From: Proteobacteria bacterium DTSAM18
GTDB lineage: Bacteria; Myxococcota_A; UBA796; GCA-2862545
Assembly: GCA_028767165.1 (NCBI GenBank)
Contig: JARACJ010000010.1
Span: 62,001-126,000, forward strand
Direction: 5' to 3'
Length of the DNA: 64,000 nt
The notes under the pieces are model-generated. The model was given only the letters and a program-made list of their open reading frames with translations. It ran no database searches and was not told the DNA's origin. Position numbers and translations under genes: made by a program. This document shows, piece by piece, positions 41,012 through 50,070 of the stretch (positions are counted from its first letter, which is position 1; every line of letters begins with the position of its first letter).

Positions 41012-43525
41012 TCAGAAGTCCATCTGCAGGCCGCCCGAGAAGGACCAGCCGGAGAAGCTCAGCGGGTGCGTGGGCGTGCCGCCGACGCGATCCTCGCGGA
41101 ACTCGAGGATGAGCCAGGTGTCGTTGATGCCGTTGGCGGCTTCGTTGCGACTGGCGCGACGGGGGTCGAACAGATCGAGCAGGATGCCGGCACCGGCCTT
41201 CCAATACCAGCCGCCCTTCTGGCCCGTGACCTGCTTGCCGTCGTTGTAGGTGTCGGTCTCGGGATCAAGCTGACGCTCCCGCCAGAAGACCCACTCGCCA
41301 CCCACGCCGGCGTAGGGCACGACCGGTTGCTCGTCGAGCACCTGCAGCCGGACCTTGGCACCACCCCAGACGGGCATCCAGTCGATACGCGTGGGGGTGC
41401 CGGAGGCGCTCAGGTCGCCCTCGGAGAGCTTGGCACCCTTCTTGCCCGACCAGCCGATGCCCACGTCGAGCTCGGCGATCTGCCAGAAGACGGGGCCCGT
41501 CTCGATGCGGAAGGTGGTGATGCCGTCGCCGTAGGCTGCCTGGAGGGTCTCGTCCTGCATCCGGTGGGAGCCGAAGGTGACGGAGAACTTGCCGCGAACG
41601 GGGGTGGCGTCCTCGCCGAGGACGGCCCGGATGCCGGCGCGGGGGCCGTCGGGATCCGGCGTGGTCTGGGCCTGTGCGGTGGTGCCGAGCCCGAGGCCCG
41701 CCACGACTGCCAGGGTGGCGAGGGAACGACGGCGACGGAGCAGGGCTCCGCCTGCGATGGCCAGGAGTGCCAGCCCGCCGCTGCCACCCGGACCGCCGGT
41801 GGAGCAGGAGACACCACCGGGCTCGCCGATGCACTCGGACGCCAGGCAGGTGGCCCGGGGCTTTTCGTTGACCACAGAGCTCATCGGGCCCTCCATGCCG
41901 CTTTCATCGACTGCGCGTACCGCCATGTAATACGTCGTCCCATTGGTCAGGGGGGTGAGCGTCACCGCCACGGTGCCGCCCTCACCCGTGGCTTCTACCA
42001 CTGTCGGAGACGGAGGGCTTCCCTCCGCGTCGGAGGTCGGACCACCGGGCGTGCCCTGGTCGGGGAAGTTGATCGCCTGCCAGTCCGACGCAGAGAAGCG
42101 CTTGTCGCTCCAATACACCCGATACTCCCGGATGTCCGACTCCTCGAGGCCGTCGAAGACCACGGTGAGCTGGGAATCGTCGAATTGGACGTCCCCCTGC
42201 CTCAGCGTGACCTTGCCCGGAGGGTTGTCGACATCGAAGGTGGTGCGCGCGTGTCCCTGGCGCCCGCTCGGACCCGCCACCAGGTACAGGAAGCTCTCCC
42301 CGGCCTCGAACTCGTCGGTGACCGTGAAGGCGGATGAGATGATGCCAGGTTCCGTGGCCGTGCCACTCGCCAGCTCCGTGCCGTTGCCGCTGCGGTTGCC
42401 CCCCACGTGCAGCGACCAGGTGGTGGCCTCGTCGAGGGTGAAGGAGAAGGTGACCTCGTCGCCGGTGACGCCGGAGCTGTCGCCGAGGGTGAGGTTGCTC
42501 ACCCAGGGACGATCCGTCAGCACCATCAGGCCGCTCTGCTCCGTGCCCATGAACACATAGCCATCGGGGCCGAGCATCATGTCGAGGCCGACGGCGTCGA
42601 TGGGAAACACCCGCGTGGCCGTGCTGGACAGGTTGCCGTTGGCGTCGAAGGGAAACGCGGAGAACTGGACGTCGTCCTGCACGAGGATGTGCGGGCCCTC
42701 CGCGGAGCCGTCGTCGTAGTAGGTCAGGGCATTGGGCGACGTGACATCCTGGAGCAGCACGAGCACGCCGGAGCTCGAGCTCTGCCCCGTCAGCCGGGAG
42801 ATGCGGTCGGCATCGTCGGCCACGTAGGCGAGGCCGTCGATGGATGCCGCGAGATCGACCGGGGTGGTGGAGATGGTCTGCTGGCCGGCGAAGGTGGGCG
42901 CCGCCGTGCCGAGGGTGAGGACCGAGTGCCGCGCGCCCTGGTGGCTGATGGTGACGCGCTCGAGGGTGGGCTCGGGGTCGACGTGCAGGTTGAAGGTGGC
43001 GTCGAACAGGCCGGTGTTCGCAAAGCCGACCGGGTAGCCCGCCACGCCATCGAGGTTGCCGAGATCCTCGCGCATGCTGTGCATGAGCACGGCCTCGTTG
43101 GTGCCCACCGTGGTGGCGAACACGTCGCCGGAGGCCGTGACGAAGACGTTCGCCACCGGGTCGCCATCGGCCACTGTCTGGGTGATGGCGTTGCCGTCGG
43201 AGTCGGTGCTCGCCTTCAAGGTGGCGCCATTCCAGACCCAGCGCTCCATGGTGCCGTCGTCGCAGCCCATGTAGACGTACCAGAGCCCGTCGGTGGTCTC
43301 CTCGCCCAGCCCCACCGCCGAGACGTCGCAGGGTGCCGCCGTGGCGGAGGTCCAGCTGTCGACGTCGACCAGCAGCACCGTGCCGGTGCCGTCGATGCCG
43401 GCGACCAGGACGCGATCGCGGGAGTTGGTGAGCCCCATGAGGTCGTTCATGTCTTCGCCGAACGTCGCCGGAGAACGGTCCGGGGTTCCGGCGAGGGCGA
43501 GACTCGCAAGCCATGCAATGATCAA
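41012..43525 (-). CDS. Two-part envelope protein: repeat/FnIII passenger, internal MYXO-CTERM-like segment, C-terminal beta-barrel
   Basis: The 837-residue product has a signal peptide (IIAWLASLALAG), a beta-propeller-like region with repeated VFVTASGD-type strands (about 20-320), and FnIII-like domains (about 330-555). Then comes CSTGGPGGSGGLALLAIAGG plus ALLRRRRS (about 575-602), which looks just like a C-terminal sorting signal. The same RRRRS starts a second signal-peptide-like stretch ending TTAQAQ (about 617). The last 220 residues alternate like an outer-membrane barrel and end in LQMDF with a terminal Phe. TTG 43525 is chosen because GGAG lies 6 nt upstream; GTG four codons earlier overlaps the SD. 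Confidence 0.6.
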   Translation of the reverse strand: MIIAWLASLALAGTPDRSPATFGEDMNDLMGLTNSRDRVLVAGIDGTGTVLLVDVDSWTSATAAPCDVSAVGLGEETTDGLWYVYMGCDDGTMERWVWNGATLKASTDSDGNAITQTVADGDPVANVFVTASGDVFATTVGTNEAVLMHSMREDLGNLDGVAGYPVGFANTGLFDATFNLHVDPEPTLERVTISHQGARHSVLTLGTAAPTFAGQQTISTTPVDLAASIDGLAYVADDADRISRLTGQSSSSGVLVLLQDVTSPNALTYYDDGSAEGPHILVQDDVQFSAFPFDANGNLSSTATRVFPIDAVGLDMMLGPDGYVFMGTEQSGLMVLTDRPWVSNLTLGDSSGVTGDEVTFSFTLDEATTWSLHVGGNRSGNGTELASGTATEPGIISSAFTVTDEFEAGESFLYLVAGPSGRQGHARTTFDVDNPPGKVTLRQGDVQFDDSQLTVVFDGLEESDIREYRVYWSDKRFSASDWQAINFPDQGTPGGPTSDAEGSPPSPTVVEATGEGGTVAVTLTPLTNGTTYYMAVRAVDESGMEGPMSSVVNEKPRATCLASECIGEPGGVSCSTGGPGGSGGLALLAIAGGALLRRRRSLATLAVVAGLGLGTTAQAQTTPDPDGPRAGIRAVLGEDATPVRGKFSVTFGSHRMQDETLQAAYGDGITTFRIETGPVFWQIAELDVGIGWSGKKGAKLSEGDLSASGTPTRIDWMPVWGGAKVRLQVLDEQPVVPYAGVGGEWVFWRERQLDPETDTYNDGKQVTGQKGGWYWKAGAGILLDLFDPRRASRNEAANGINDTWLILEFREDRVGGTPTHPLSFSGWSFSGGLQMDF

Positions 43526-43623
43526 GACGCACTCCACCTGTCTGCCGCGGGGCCCAGCAAGCCCCGTGCCAACAGACTAGGCCCTCCGGGCGGCCATTTC
43601 CACCCCGACGGTACCGTCGTGCG

Positions 43624-43675
43624 GACACGCTGTCAGGGGCGGTGGTCGAAGCGCCGCGCCCCCTGACAGAGTGTC
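43624..43675 (-). terminator. Long hairpin after the usg-like gene
   Basis: GACAC-G-CTGTCAGGGGCG pairs with CGCCCCCTGACAG-A-GTGTC (one bulged C, one mismatch). It lies 3 bp past the stop. There is no U-tract. Confidence 0.55.
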
Positions 43676-43677
43676 AA

Positions 43678-44682
43678 TCAGCCCTCTTCTGCAAGCCGCA
43701 GGAGCTGGCCCGCCACACCGACGGCGGCCGCCGCGCTGGCCACCACATTGTCCATGCTGAGCCACACGTGCTGGCGGGTGCCGTCGAGCGACGTGCGCAG
43801 ACGACCGAACGCCGGGGACCGCTCGCCATCGACCCGTCGAGGCCGCGGAAGCCGACGGCTCGCCGCCTCGCCGCCCTGCAGGCCGCCCTCGAGGAGCACC
43901 TGCCGGAACCACTCCGCATCGGCGGCCCGGTCCATCGCGAAGGACAGCGTGGCCGAGACACCGTTGAACACGGGCACCCCCACGAGCGTGGCGGACAGGC
44001 GCTGGCCGGACAGGCGAGCGACCTCGGCCGTGAGCCGGAGCTCGGGACGCGTCCAGCCGCTGCTGGAGCGCTCCCCCACTTCGGGCATCAGGTCGAAGGC
44101 GAAGCCCTCGGGGAACTGGGTCCGCGGCGGCGTGGAGGAGTTGAACAGGGCCACCACCTGGCCCGACAGCTCCTCGGACCCGCGCTTGCCCCAGTGGGAT
44201 GCGGGCAGCATGACCGTGGCCTCGGCATCCGACAGCCGGCCGTGGGGCGCGAGCGCCGACAGGACGGCGCCGATCATCATGGCGGCTGCACTCGGCACCG
44301 CCACCACGTCGCGGCTGCGGGGCTGCCGCAGCAGCTCTGCGTTGAGCCAGGGCACCACGAGGGGCACGGCGAGGTCCTCGAGCTGGCTGCCCGAGAGATC
44401 GACCACCGGCACATCGGCCGCCACGGCCGCATCGATGGCCGCGGGGGCTGCCTCGGCCGGCGTGGCGATGATGAGCAGGTCGAGCTGCGCGGGATCGAAG
44501 TGCTCGAGCGCGTCCACCGTGAGGCGCTCCTCCCCGTACTCGACGAAGTCGACGGTGGTGGAAGCACGTGCGAAGGCCTGCACGTGGTCGGGACGCCAGG
44601 GCGCCTCATCGAGCAGTCGGAGGACCTCACGGCCCAGGGCGCCGGTGGCTCCCGCCACACCCACGGTCACATTGCGACCCAT
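43678..44682 (-). CDS. usg: Usg-like aspartate-semialdehyde dehydrogenase homologue lacking catalytic residues
   Basis: The 334-residue protein has the NADP fold and overall layout of aspartate-semialdehyde dehydrogenase (VTVGVAGATGALGREVLRLL, HWGKRGSEELSGQ). However, the active-site block normally NPNCST reads VPSAAAMM, and the position of the catalytic His in VPVFxGHS reads VPVFNGVS. Both catalytic residues are thus missing, as in the Usg proteins that neighbour truA in gamma-proteobacteria. An enzymatic role is unlikely. GGGAG precedes ATG 44682, which overlaps the tsaB stop by one base. Confidence 0.8.
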   Translation of the reverse strand: MGRNVTVGVAGATGALGREVLRLLDEAPWRPDHVQAFARASTTVDFVEYGEERLTVDALEHFDPAQLDLLIIATPAEAAPAAIDAAVAADVPVVDLSGSQLEDLAVPLVVPWLNAELLRQPRSRDVVAVPSAAAMMIGAVLSALAPHGRLSDAEATVMLPASHWGKRGSEELSGQVVALFNSSTPPRTQFPEGFAFDLMPEVGERSSSGWTRPELRLTAEVARLSGQRLSATLVGVPVFNGVSATLSFAMDRAADAEWFRQVLLEGGLQGGEAASRRLPRPRRVDGERSPAFGRLRTSLDGTRQHVWLSMDNVVASAAAAVGVAGQLLRLAEEG

Positions 44683-45347
44683 CACTTCACTCCCGTGTTC
44701 TTTGGAGGCTTCGCGTCCGGCGGCCTCAGGTAGGTGGGCTGCACCGAGGTGGGCACCTGCCCCTCCCCTCGCGCGAGCCCTTCCGCGGCCAGGCGGGCGA
44801 GCTCGCCCACCGCCACGTCGTCTGCGTCGTCCGCCACCACGCCGCCTGCCGCGGTGACGAGGTTCGCGTACACGCTGGCCCCCTCACCGGTGGCGACGAA
44901 GGGAGGGGTCATCCATGCGATGGCCTCCTCGGGTGGCACGTCGGCGGGCCCGCCCAGGGTCTGCCCCGCCTCATCCACGGCCCAGCCGTACACCTTGCCC
45001 TTGCGGGCATCCAGCATGGTGAGCGTGGGCACGTCGTCGGCGATGCGCGCGCGCCGGGAGGCCAGCGACCCCACAGGCACCAGCGGCACGCCGATGGCCA
45101 TCGCGAGTCCGGCCGCCGTGGAGATGCCCACCCGCAGCCCGGTGAAGGCGCCCGGTCCTGCGGCCACACCCACGGCATCGATGTCCGACATGGCGATGCC
45201 GGCCTCCTCGACCAGCTCCCGGGCCCAGGGCACCAGCAGCGCCTCGGCACCTCGCGTGATGCGCGCGCTCCTGGCGATGACGACGTCCCCGCACCTGAGC
45301 CCCACGCCGATGACGGGGCCGGCGGTGTCGATGGCCAACACGTTCAT
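44682..45347 (-). CDS. tsaB: tRNA threonylcarbamoyladenosine biosynthesis protein TsaB
   Basis: The 221-residue protein has the ASKHA-fold start MNVLAIDTAGPVIGVGLRCG and the block GPGAFTGLRVGISTAAGLAM typical of TsaB, which assists TsaD in making t6A on tRNA. AGGAGAG precedes the ATG. It follows rseP with a 30-bp gap and overlaps the Usg-like gene. TsaD is in the window at 57343-58317. Confidence 0.93.
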   Translation of the reverse strand: MNVLAIDTAGPVIGVGLRCGDVVIARSARITRGAEALLVPWARELVEEAGIAMSDIDAVGVAAGPGAFTGLRVGISTAAGLAMAIGVPLVPVGSLASRRARIADDVPTLTMLDARKGKVYGWAVDEAGQTLGGPADVPPEEAIAWMTPPFVATGEGASVYANLVTAAGGVVADDADDVAVGELARLAAEGLARGEGQVPTSVQPTYLRPPDAKPPKNTGVK

Positions 45348-45377
45348 GCTGCTCTCCTGCCTGTGGGCACCGCTCCG

Positions 45378-47033
45378 CTAGAAGCGCCCGGCGATGGCGT
45401 CGGAGATATCATCCGCAGTGATGAGAAGCATGAAGACGACCAGCATCATGACACCGAGCATCTGGATGCGCTCCCGCAGCTCGATGGACAGCGGGCGTCC
45501 GCGCAGTCCCTCGACGGCGTAGAACAGGATCTGGCCACCATCGAGGGCGGGCACCGGCAGCAGGTTGATGATGCCGAGGCTGACACTGAGCACCGCGATG
45601 GTCTCGAGGAACTTGAAGATGCCGCGTTCGGCCTGGTAGGCGGCCACACGGAAGATGGCGACCGGCCCGCCCACGCTCTCGCGCACGCTCGACTCGGCCG
45701 TGACCATGTTGACCAGCATCTGGCCCGTGTCGCGGATGATACCCACGCTGGTGGTGGTGCCGCGGGAGATGGCCTGGAAGATGCCATAGCGGTGCACCGC
45801 CTCGTCGGACGAGGGGTAGGTCTGGCCGCCGGACAGGCGCACGCCCATCACGGGCCGGGGGTAGACCTCGCGGGACACCACCTCGAGCGCCGGCGTGAGC
45901 GAGACCATGTGCCGCTCGCCATCCCGCAGGTAGCCGACCTCGACGGGGGCGATGCGGTGGGTGGCGGGATCGTAGGACCGCTTCATGGTGTGGAGCAGGT
46001 GCTCGTAGGCGAACAGCTCCACGCCGTTGATCGAGACCAGCTCATCGCCGGACTGAAGCCCGGCGGCCTGGGCCGCGGAGCCGTCGGCGACGGACTGGAC
46101 CACCAGCGCGGAGGGACCGAAGCCCCAGGGCGTGGTGCGCGACATGGGGTCTGCGGAGCCGCCCTGCAGCGTGATGGCGTGCTTCTCGGCCTCCTGGCCG
46201 TCGTCGGAGGGCCGGACCACCTCGAGCTCGTGGGCCCCCGGGGCGGAGAGCGCCGAGATGAGGCCCTCCCAGGAGACCATGTCCTCGCCATCGACCTTGC
46301 CGATGCCATCGCCGGTCTGCATGCCGGCCTGGGCCGCGGGCCCCTGGGGATCGGTGATGGACACCATGGGCAGCCGGACCGACCGGGTGATGCCCAGGCT
46401 GACGAGATCCGGCTCGCCCTCGACGGTGGCCAGCAAGGCCCCCTCGGGGATGGCCACGTCGAAGGAGGTGCCGTCACGCTCCAATGTGAGCACGCCCGGC
46501 TCGCCCTCGGTGTCTTCCAGGCTTTCCTGGACCTCGAACCAGACCTCGACCGGCTCGCCGTTGACCGCCACGATGCGGTCGCCGGAGCGCATCCCCCACT
46601 CGGCCGCCGGGGAGTCCGGGTAGACCGTGGCGATGCGGCTGGAGGGCTCGGGGTTGCCCACCATGTACAGCAGCGAGAAGAGCACGAAGGGCAGCACCAG
46701 GTTGACGGCCGGCCCCGCGAAGATGATCAGGAACCGCTGGTACAGGGGCTTCTTGGCGAAGTTCTCGTCGTCCGGGACATTGGCGTCGGCGTCTTCCTCA
46801 CCGAACGGATCCGCGCCGGCCAGCTGCACGTAGCCGCCCACGGGCAGCATCGAGATACGGAAGTCGGTGCCCTTGTGGCGGAACCCGAAGATGCGCGGCC
46901 CCATGCCGATCGAGAACACCGGGGCGCCCACGCCGAAGAAGCGCGCCACCAGATAGTGTCCGAGCTCGTGCACGATGACCAGCACTCCGATGAGCACCAG
47001 GCCCGCGGCGATCATCCGCACCATTTCGAACAT
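45378..47033 (-). CDS. rseP: RseP-type site-2 intramembrane protease with three PDZ domains
   Basis: The 551-residue membrane protease has the zinc motif VHELGHYLVARFFGVG near the N-terminus and INLLPVPALDGGQI near residue 480. Such enzymes cleave anti-sigma factors during envelope stress. Three PDZ-like units can be picked out: SPAAEWGMRSGDRIVAVNG, GPAAQAGMQTGDGIGKVDG and GSAAQAAGLQSGDELVSING. The E. coli protein has two PDZ domains in 450 residues. It starts 3 bp after the cdsA stop. Confidence 0.93.
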   Translation of the reverse strand: MFEMVRMIAAGLVLIGVLVIVHELGHYLVARFFGVGAPVFSIGMGPRIFGFRHKGTDFRISMLPVGGYVQLAGADPFGEEDADANVPDDENFAKKPLYQRFLIIFAGPAVNLVLPFVLFSLLYMVGNPEPSSRIATVYPDSPAAEWGMRSGDRIVAVNGEPVEVWFEVQESLEDTEGEPGVLTLERDGTSFDVAIPEGALLATVEGEPDLVSLGITRSVRLPMVSITDPQGPAAQAGMQTGDGIGKVDGEDMVSWEGLISALSAPGAHELEVVRPSDDGQEAEKHAITLQGGSADPMSRTTPWGFGPSALVVQSVADGSAAQAAGLQSGDELVSINGVELFAYEHLLHTMKRSYDPATHRIAPVEVGYLRDGERHMVSLTPALEVVSREVYPRPVMGVRLSGGQTYPSSDEAVHRYGIFQAISRGTTTSVGIIRDTGQMLVNMVTAESSVRESVGGPVAIFRVAAYQAERGIFKFLETIAVLSVSLGIINLLPVPALDGGQILFYAVEGLRGRPLSIELRERIQMLGVMMLVVFMLLITADDISDAIAGRF

Positions 47034-47036
47034 CCC

Positions 47037-47840
47037 TCACAGCCCCTTGAAGATCGTCATGTAGCCGTACACCCACGGTGCCACGAACAGCACGGAATCG
47101 ATGCGGTCGAGGAGACCACCGTGCCCTGGCATGATTCGGCCGGAGTCCTTGATTCCGAAGCTCCGCTTCAACATCGACTCGGACAGATCGCCCCACACAC
47201 TGAGGGAACTGCCGACCACGCCGAGGACGATCGCGTCGAGCACGGTGAGGTCGGTGAGCCAGAAGTGGCGGAACACCTGCACACCAAGCGTGCTGACCAC
47301 GACCCCGCCGAAGAAGCCGGCCCAGGTCTTCTTGGGAGAGACACGTGGGTACAGCTTGCGCTTCCCGAGAAATCGACCGGCGAAGTAGGCGCCCGTGTCG
47401 GCCATCCAGGAGATGCCGAGCCCGAGGATCACCCACACGACACCCTGGTCGAAGGTACGCAGGTGCACGAGGAACGGGAACAGGCCGGCGATCCAGCCCA
47501 GACCGAGCATGTAGCGACCGAGCCGATCCGCCGCTCCGCTCATGGGCTCGCCCGGCCGCGCGGCCACCTGGATCATGGTGCCCATGACCACGGCCGCGAC
47601 AGCGGCAGCCTTGTAGGCAGCCGGCACGTACAGGTGGGTGGCGTACAGCGAGAAGCCGGCGATGAGCATCCACAGGAAGGCGAACTTCTGGTCGTCCGGG
47701 AAAGCCATCCGGCTGTATTCGTCGAAGCAGATGCCGAGCACGACGGCCACCAGGACGACCGCCCCGACGTACCCACCCCAGATGAGGATGGGCATGACGA
47801 GGGTGAGTCCGACGAATGCGGCCAGGATACGGGTCTTCAA
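47037..47840 (-). CDS. cdsA: Phosphatidate cytidylyltransferase
   Basis: The 267-residue multi-pass protein converts phosphatidate and CTP to CDP-diacylglycerol. The signature is WMADTGAYFAGRFLGKRKLY, SPKKTWAGFFGGVVV and DSGRIMPGHGGLLDRIDS. I choose TTG 47840 (LKTRILAAF) because AGAGGA lies 6 nt upstream and the start overlaps the uppS stop as TTGA; upstream frame residues are not family-like. Confidence 0.93.
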   Translation of the reverse strand: MKTRILAAFVGLTLVMPILIWGGYVGAVVLVAVVLGICFDEYSRMAFPDDQKFAFLWMLIAGFSLYATHLYVPAAYKAAAVAAVVMGTMIQVAARPGEPMSGAADRLGRYMLGLGWIAGLFPFLVHLRTFDQGVVWVILGLGISWMADTGAYFAGRFLGKRKLYPRVSPKKTWAGFFGGVVVSTLGVQVFRHFWLTDLTVLDAIVLGVVGSSLSVWGDLSESMLKRSFGIKDSGRIMPGHGGLLDRIDSVLFVAPWVYGYMTIFKGL

Positions 47841-48598
47841 GTGGAATCCTCTGGATCGCCGAGCCTGGCTCCTTCCTGGACCAGGCCGAACCGACGCTGT
47901 CGGGCATTGTACGAGGAAAATGCCTCGAGCAGGTTGTCCCTTCGGAACTCGGGCCAGGCCACCGGCGTGACGTAGAGCTCCGCGTAGGCGATCTGCCACA
48001 GCAGGAAGTTCGAGATGCGCAGGTCGCCGCTGGTGCGGATCAGCAGATCCGGATCGGGAAGGCCAGCGGTGTACAGCCGCCCTTCGACCAGCGACTCATC
48101 GATGTCGTCGACGGACAGGGTGCCGTCCGCGACCTCCTTGGCGATGGCACGCACGGCCTGCACGAGCTCGGTGCGGCTGCCGTAGGACAGCGCCAGCACG
48201 AGCTCGAGGCCGTCGTTGTCGCGGGTGGCGTACTCGGCCGCCGCCAGGAGGTCCTGGGTGACCTTGGGAAGGCGCGCCAGCTCACCGATGCCACGCAGCC
48301 GGACCTTCTGGTCGACGAGCTCGCCCGTCTCCGTGCGCAGGTACTCGTCGAGGAGGCCCATCAGGGCGCTGACCTCTTCTTCGGGTCGGCCCCAGTTCTC
48401 CGTGGAGAAGCTGTACAGGGTGAGCACCTGCACGCCGAGCTCGCCGCAGGCGCGTACGATCTCGCGGACGGACTGCGCGCCGGCGCGGTGCCCCTCGGTG
48501 CGAGGGAGCCCCCGACGACGGGCCCAGCGGCCATTGCCATCCATGATGATGGCCACGTGACGCGGCACATCCGGCGCTGATGCGGGAAGGGTCGGCAC
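47837..48598 (-). CDS. uppS: Isoprenyl (undecaprenyl) diphosphate synthase
   Basis: The 253-residue enzyme chain-elongates farnesyl diphosphate to the C55 carrier lipid. It has HVAIIMDGNGRWARRRGLPR, the TLYSFSTENWGRP block and LLIRTSGDLRISNFLLWQIA. GTG 48598 has GGAGG 7 nt upstream and gives the usual length; TTG 48646 is an alternative. It lies 54 bp after frr. Confidence 0.95.
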   Translation of the reverse strand: MPTLPASAPDVPRHVAIIMDGNGRWARRRGLPRTEGHRAGAQSVREIVRACGELGVQVLTLYSFSTENWGRPEEEVSALMGLLDEYLRTETGELVDQKVRLRGIGELARLPKVTQDLLAAAEYATRDNDGLELVLALSYGSRTELVQAVRAIAKEVADGTLSVDDIDESLVEGRLYTAGLPDPDLLIRTSGDLRISNFLLWQIAYAELYVTPVAWPEFRRDNLLEAFSSYNARQRRFGLVQEGARLGDPEDST

Positions 48599-48652
48599 CC
48601 TGCTCACCTCCGACAGGGGCAAGCCCTTGGCTACCTGCCCCGTCAATTGTCC

Positions 48653-49207
48653 TCAGACCTCGAGGACTTCCTTCTCTTTCGCATCCAGGGCGCTCTCGAC
48701 CTTGGCCACGTGGGCGTCGGTGAGCTCCTGCACCTTGGCGAGGAAGCGGCGCAGCTCGTCTTCGGAGATGTCGCCGTCCTTCTCTGCGGACTTGAAGGTG
48801 TCGTTGTACTCGCGGCGGATGTGCCGGATCCGGACCTTGCTGTCCTCGCCCAGGGACTTCACCTGACGGACGAGGTCCTTGCGGCGGTCCTGGGTGAGCG
48901 GCGGCACGGGTACGCGCACGATCTGACCGTCGGAGCTGGGGTTGAGGCCCAGACCCGCGGAGACGATGCCACGCTCGATGGCCTGGATGGTGGTCTTGTC
49001 CCAGGGATCGACCACGAGCAGGCGGGCATCCGCTGCCTTGACGGTGGCCACCTGGTTCAGGGGCATCATGGAGCCGTAGGCCTCGACCTGGACCGGCTCG
49101 AGCAGCTTGGGGGTCGCACGACCGGTGCGGATCTTGGCGAGCTCACGCCCGAGGGCCTCGAGGGCACCGTTCATGTCGTCTGCTGCTGCTTCCAGATACT
49201 CGTCCAT
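48653..49207 (-). CDS. frr: Ribosome recycling factor
   Basis: The 184-residue protein dissociates post-termination ribosomes with EF-G. LGRELAKIRTGRATPKLLEP and RREYNDTFKSAEKDGDISED are family blocks. Its place between pyrH and uppS is the conserved order in many bacteria. Confidence 0.97.
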   Translation of the reverse strand: MDEYLEAAADDMNGALEALGRELAKIRTGRATPKLLEPVQVEAYGSMMPLNQVATVKAADARLLVVDPWDKTTIQAIERGIVSAGLGLNPSSDGQIVRVPVPPLTQDRRKDLVRQVKSLGEDSKVRIRHIRREYNDTFKSAEKDGDISEDELRRFLAKVQELTDAHVAKVESALDAKEKEVLEV

Positions 49208-49284
49208 GTCTCCTCCGACTCCGCGCCGCTGCCATGGCTACGCAGGGCACGCCCAAACTAACCCAAGAGGTGCCTCGGTGCAGT

Positions 49285-50013
49285 TCAGGGGTCGACCTGC
49301 ACGCGCGTACCGACCTTCTCTCCATAGATCACGCGGAGGAGATTTCCTTCGTCCTGGACGGAGAAGATGTTGATCGGGATGCCATTGTCCATGCACAGGC
49401 TGATGGCGGTGGAGTCCATGACCTTGAGACCCCGGCGCAGGACTTCCATGTAGGTGACCGTGTCGAACTTCACGGCGTCGTCGTGCTTCATGGGATCCTT
49501 GTCGTAGACGCCGTCGACCTTGGTGGCCTTGAGGATGACGTCTGCGCCGATCTCGGCACCGCGCAGAGCGGCCGCCGTGTCGGTGGAGAAGTACGGGTTG
49601 CCGGTGCCACCCGCGAGGATGACGGCCCGGCCCTTCTCCATGTGCCGCAGGGCGCGGCGGCGGATGTAGGGCTCGCAGATCTGGGGCATGCGCACGGCGC
49701 TCATGAGGCGCGTGACGCATCCTGCGCGCTCGAGGGCGTCCTGCAGGGCCAGACCGTTGATGACCGTGGCCAGCATGCCCATGCTGTCGGCACCGGCGCG
49801 GTCCATGCCGGAGGCGGCGCCCGCCACACCCCGGAAGATGTTGCCACCACCGATGATGAGAGACGTCTGGACGCCCGAGTCGATGATGGTCTTGATTTCA
49901 CGCGCGAACCTGTCGAGGGTCGCGATGTCGATGCCGGAGCCTGCGGAGCCACCGAGCATCTCGCCGGAGACCTTGAGAAGAACACGTTCGAACACAGGGC
50001 TGTTTGCGGTCAC
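49285..50013 (-). CDS. pyrH: Uridylate kinase
   Basis: The 242-residue enzyme phosphorylates UMP. It shows [39 protein letters not shown] and [23 protein letters not shown] 50013 has GGAGG 4 nt upstream. A strong intrinsic terminator ends only 10-15 nt upstream of this SD, so pyrH depends on read-through or on a promoter inside tsf. Confidence 0.95.
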   Translation of the reverse strand: MTANSPVFERVLLKVSGEMLGGSAGSGIDIATLDRFAREIKTIIDSGVQTSLIIGGGNIFRGVAGAASGMDRAGADSMGMLATVINGLALQDALERAGCVTRLMSAVRMPQICEPYIRRRALRHMEKGRAVILAGGTGNPYFSTDTAAALRGAEIGADVILKATKVDGVYDKDPMKHDDAVKFDTVTYMEVLRRGLKVMDSTAISLCMDNGIPINIFSVQDEGNLLRVIYGEKVGTRVQVDP

Positions 50014-50028
50014 ACTGCCTCCAGCAGA

Positions 50029-50058
50029 CAAAAAAAGGGCCGGCCCGAAGGCCGGCCC
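50029..50058 (-). terminator. Intrinsic terminator between tsf and pyrH
   Basis: A perfect GGGCCGGCC/GGCCGGCCC stem with CGAA loop (50037-50058) is followed by TTTTTTT on the minus strand. It begins about 12 nt past the tsf stop. Confidence 0.9.
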
Positions 50059-50070
50059 TGGTTTCGGCTA

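Noticed and set aside
44568-47975. Plus-strand frame of 1135 codons
   Set aside because: It mirrors the coding of usg-like, tsaB, rseP and cdsA genes and has low-complexity composition.
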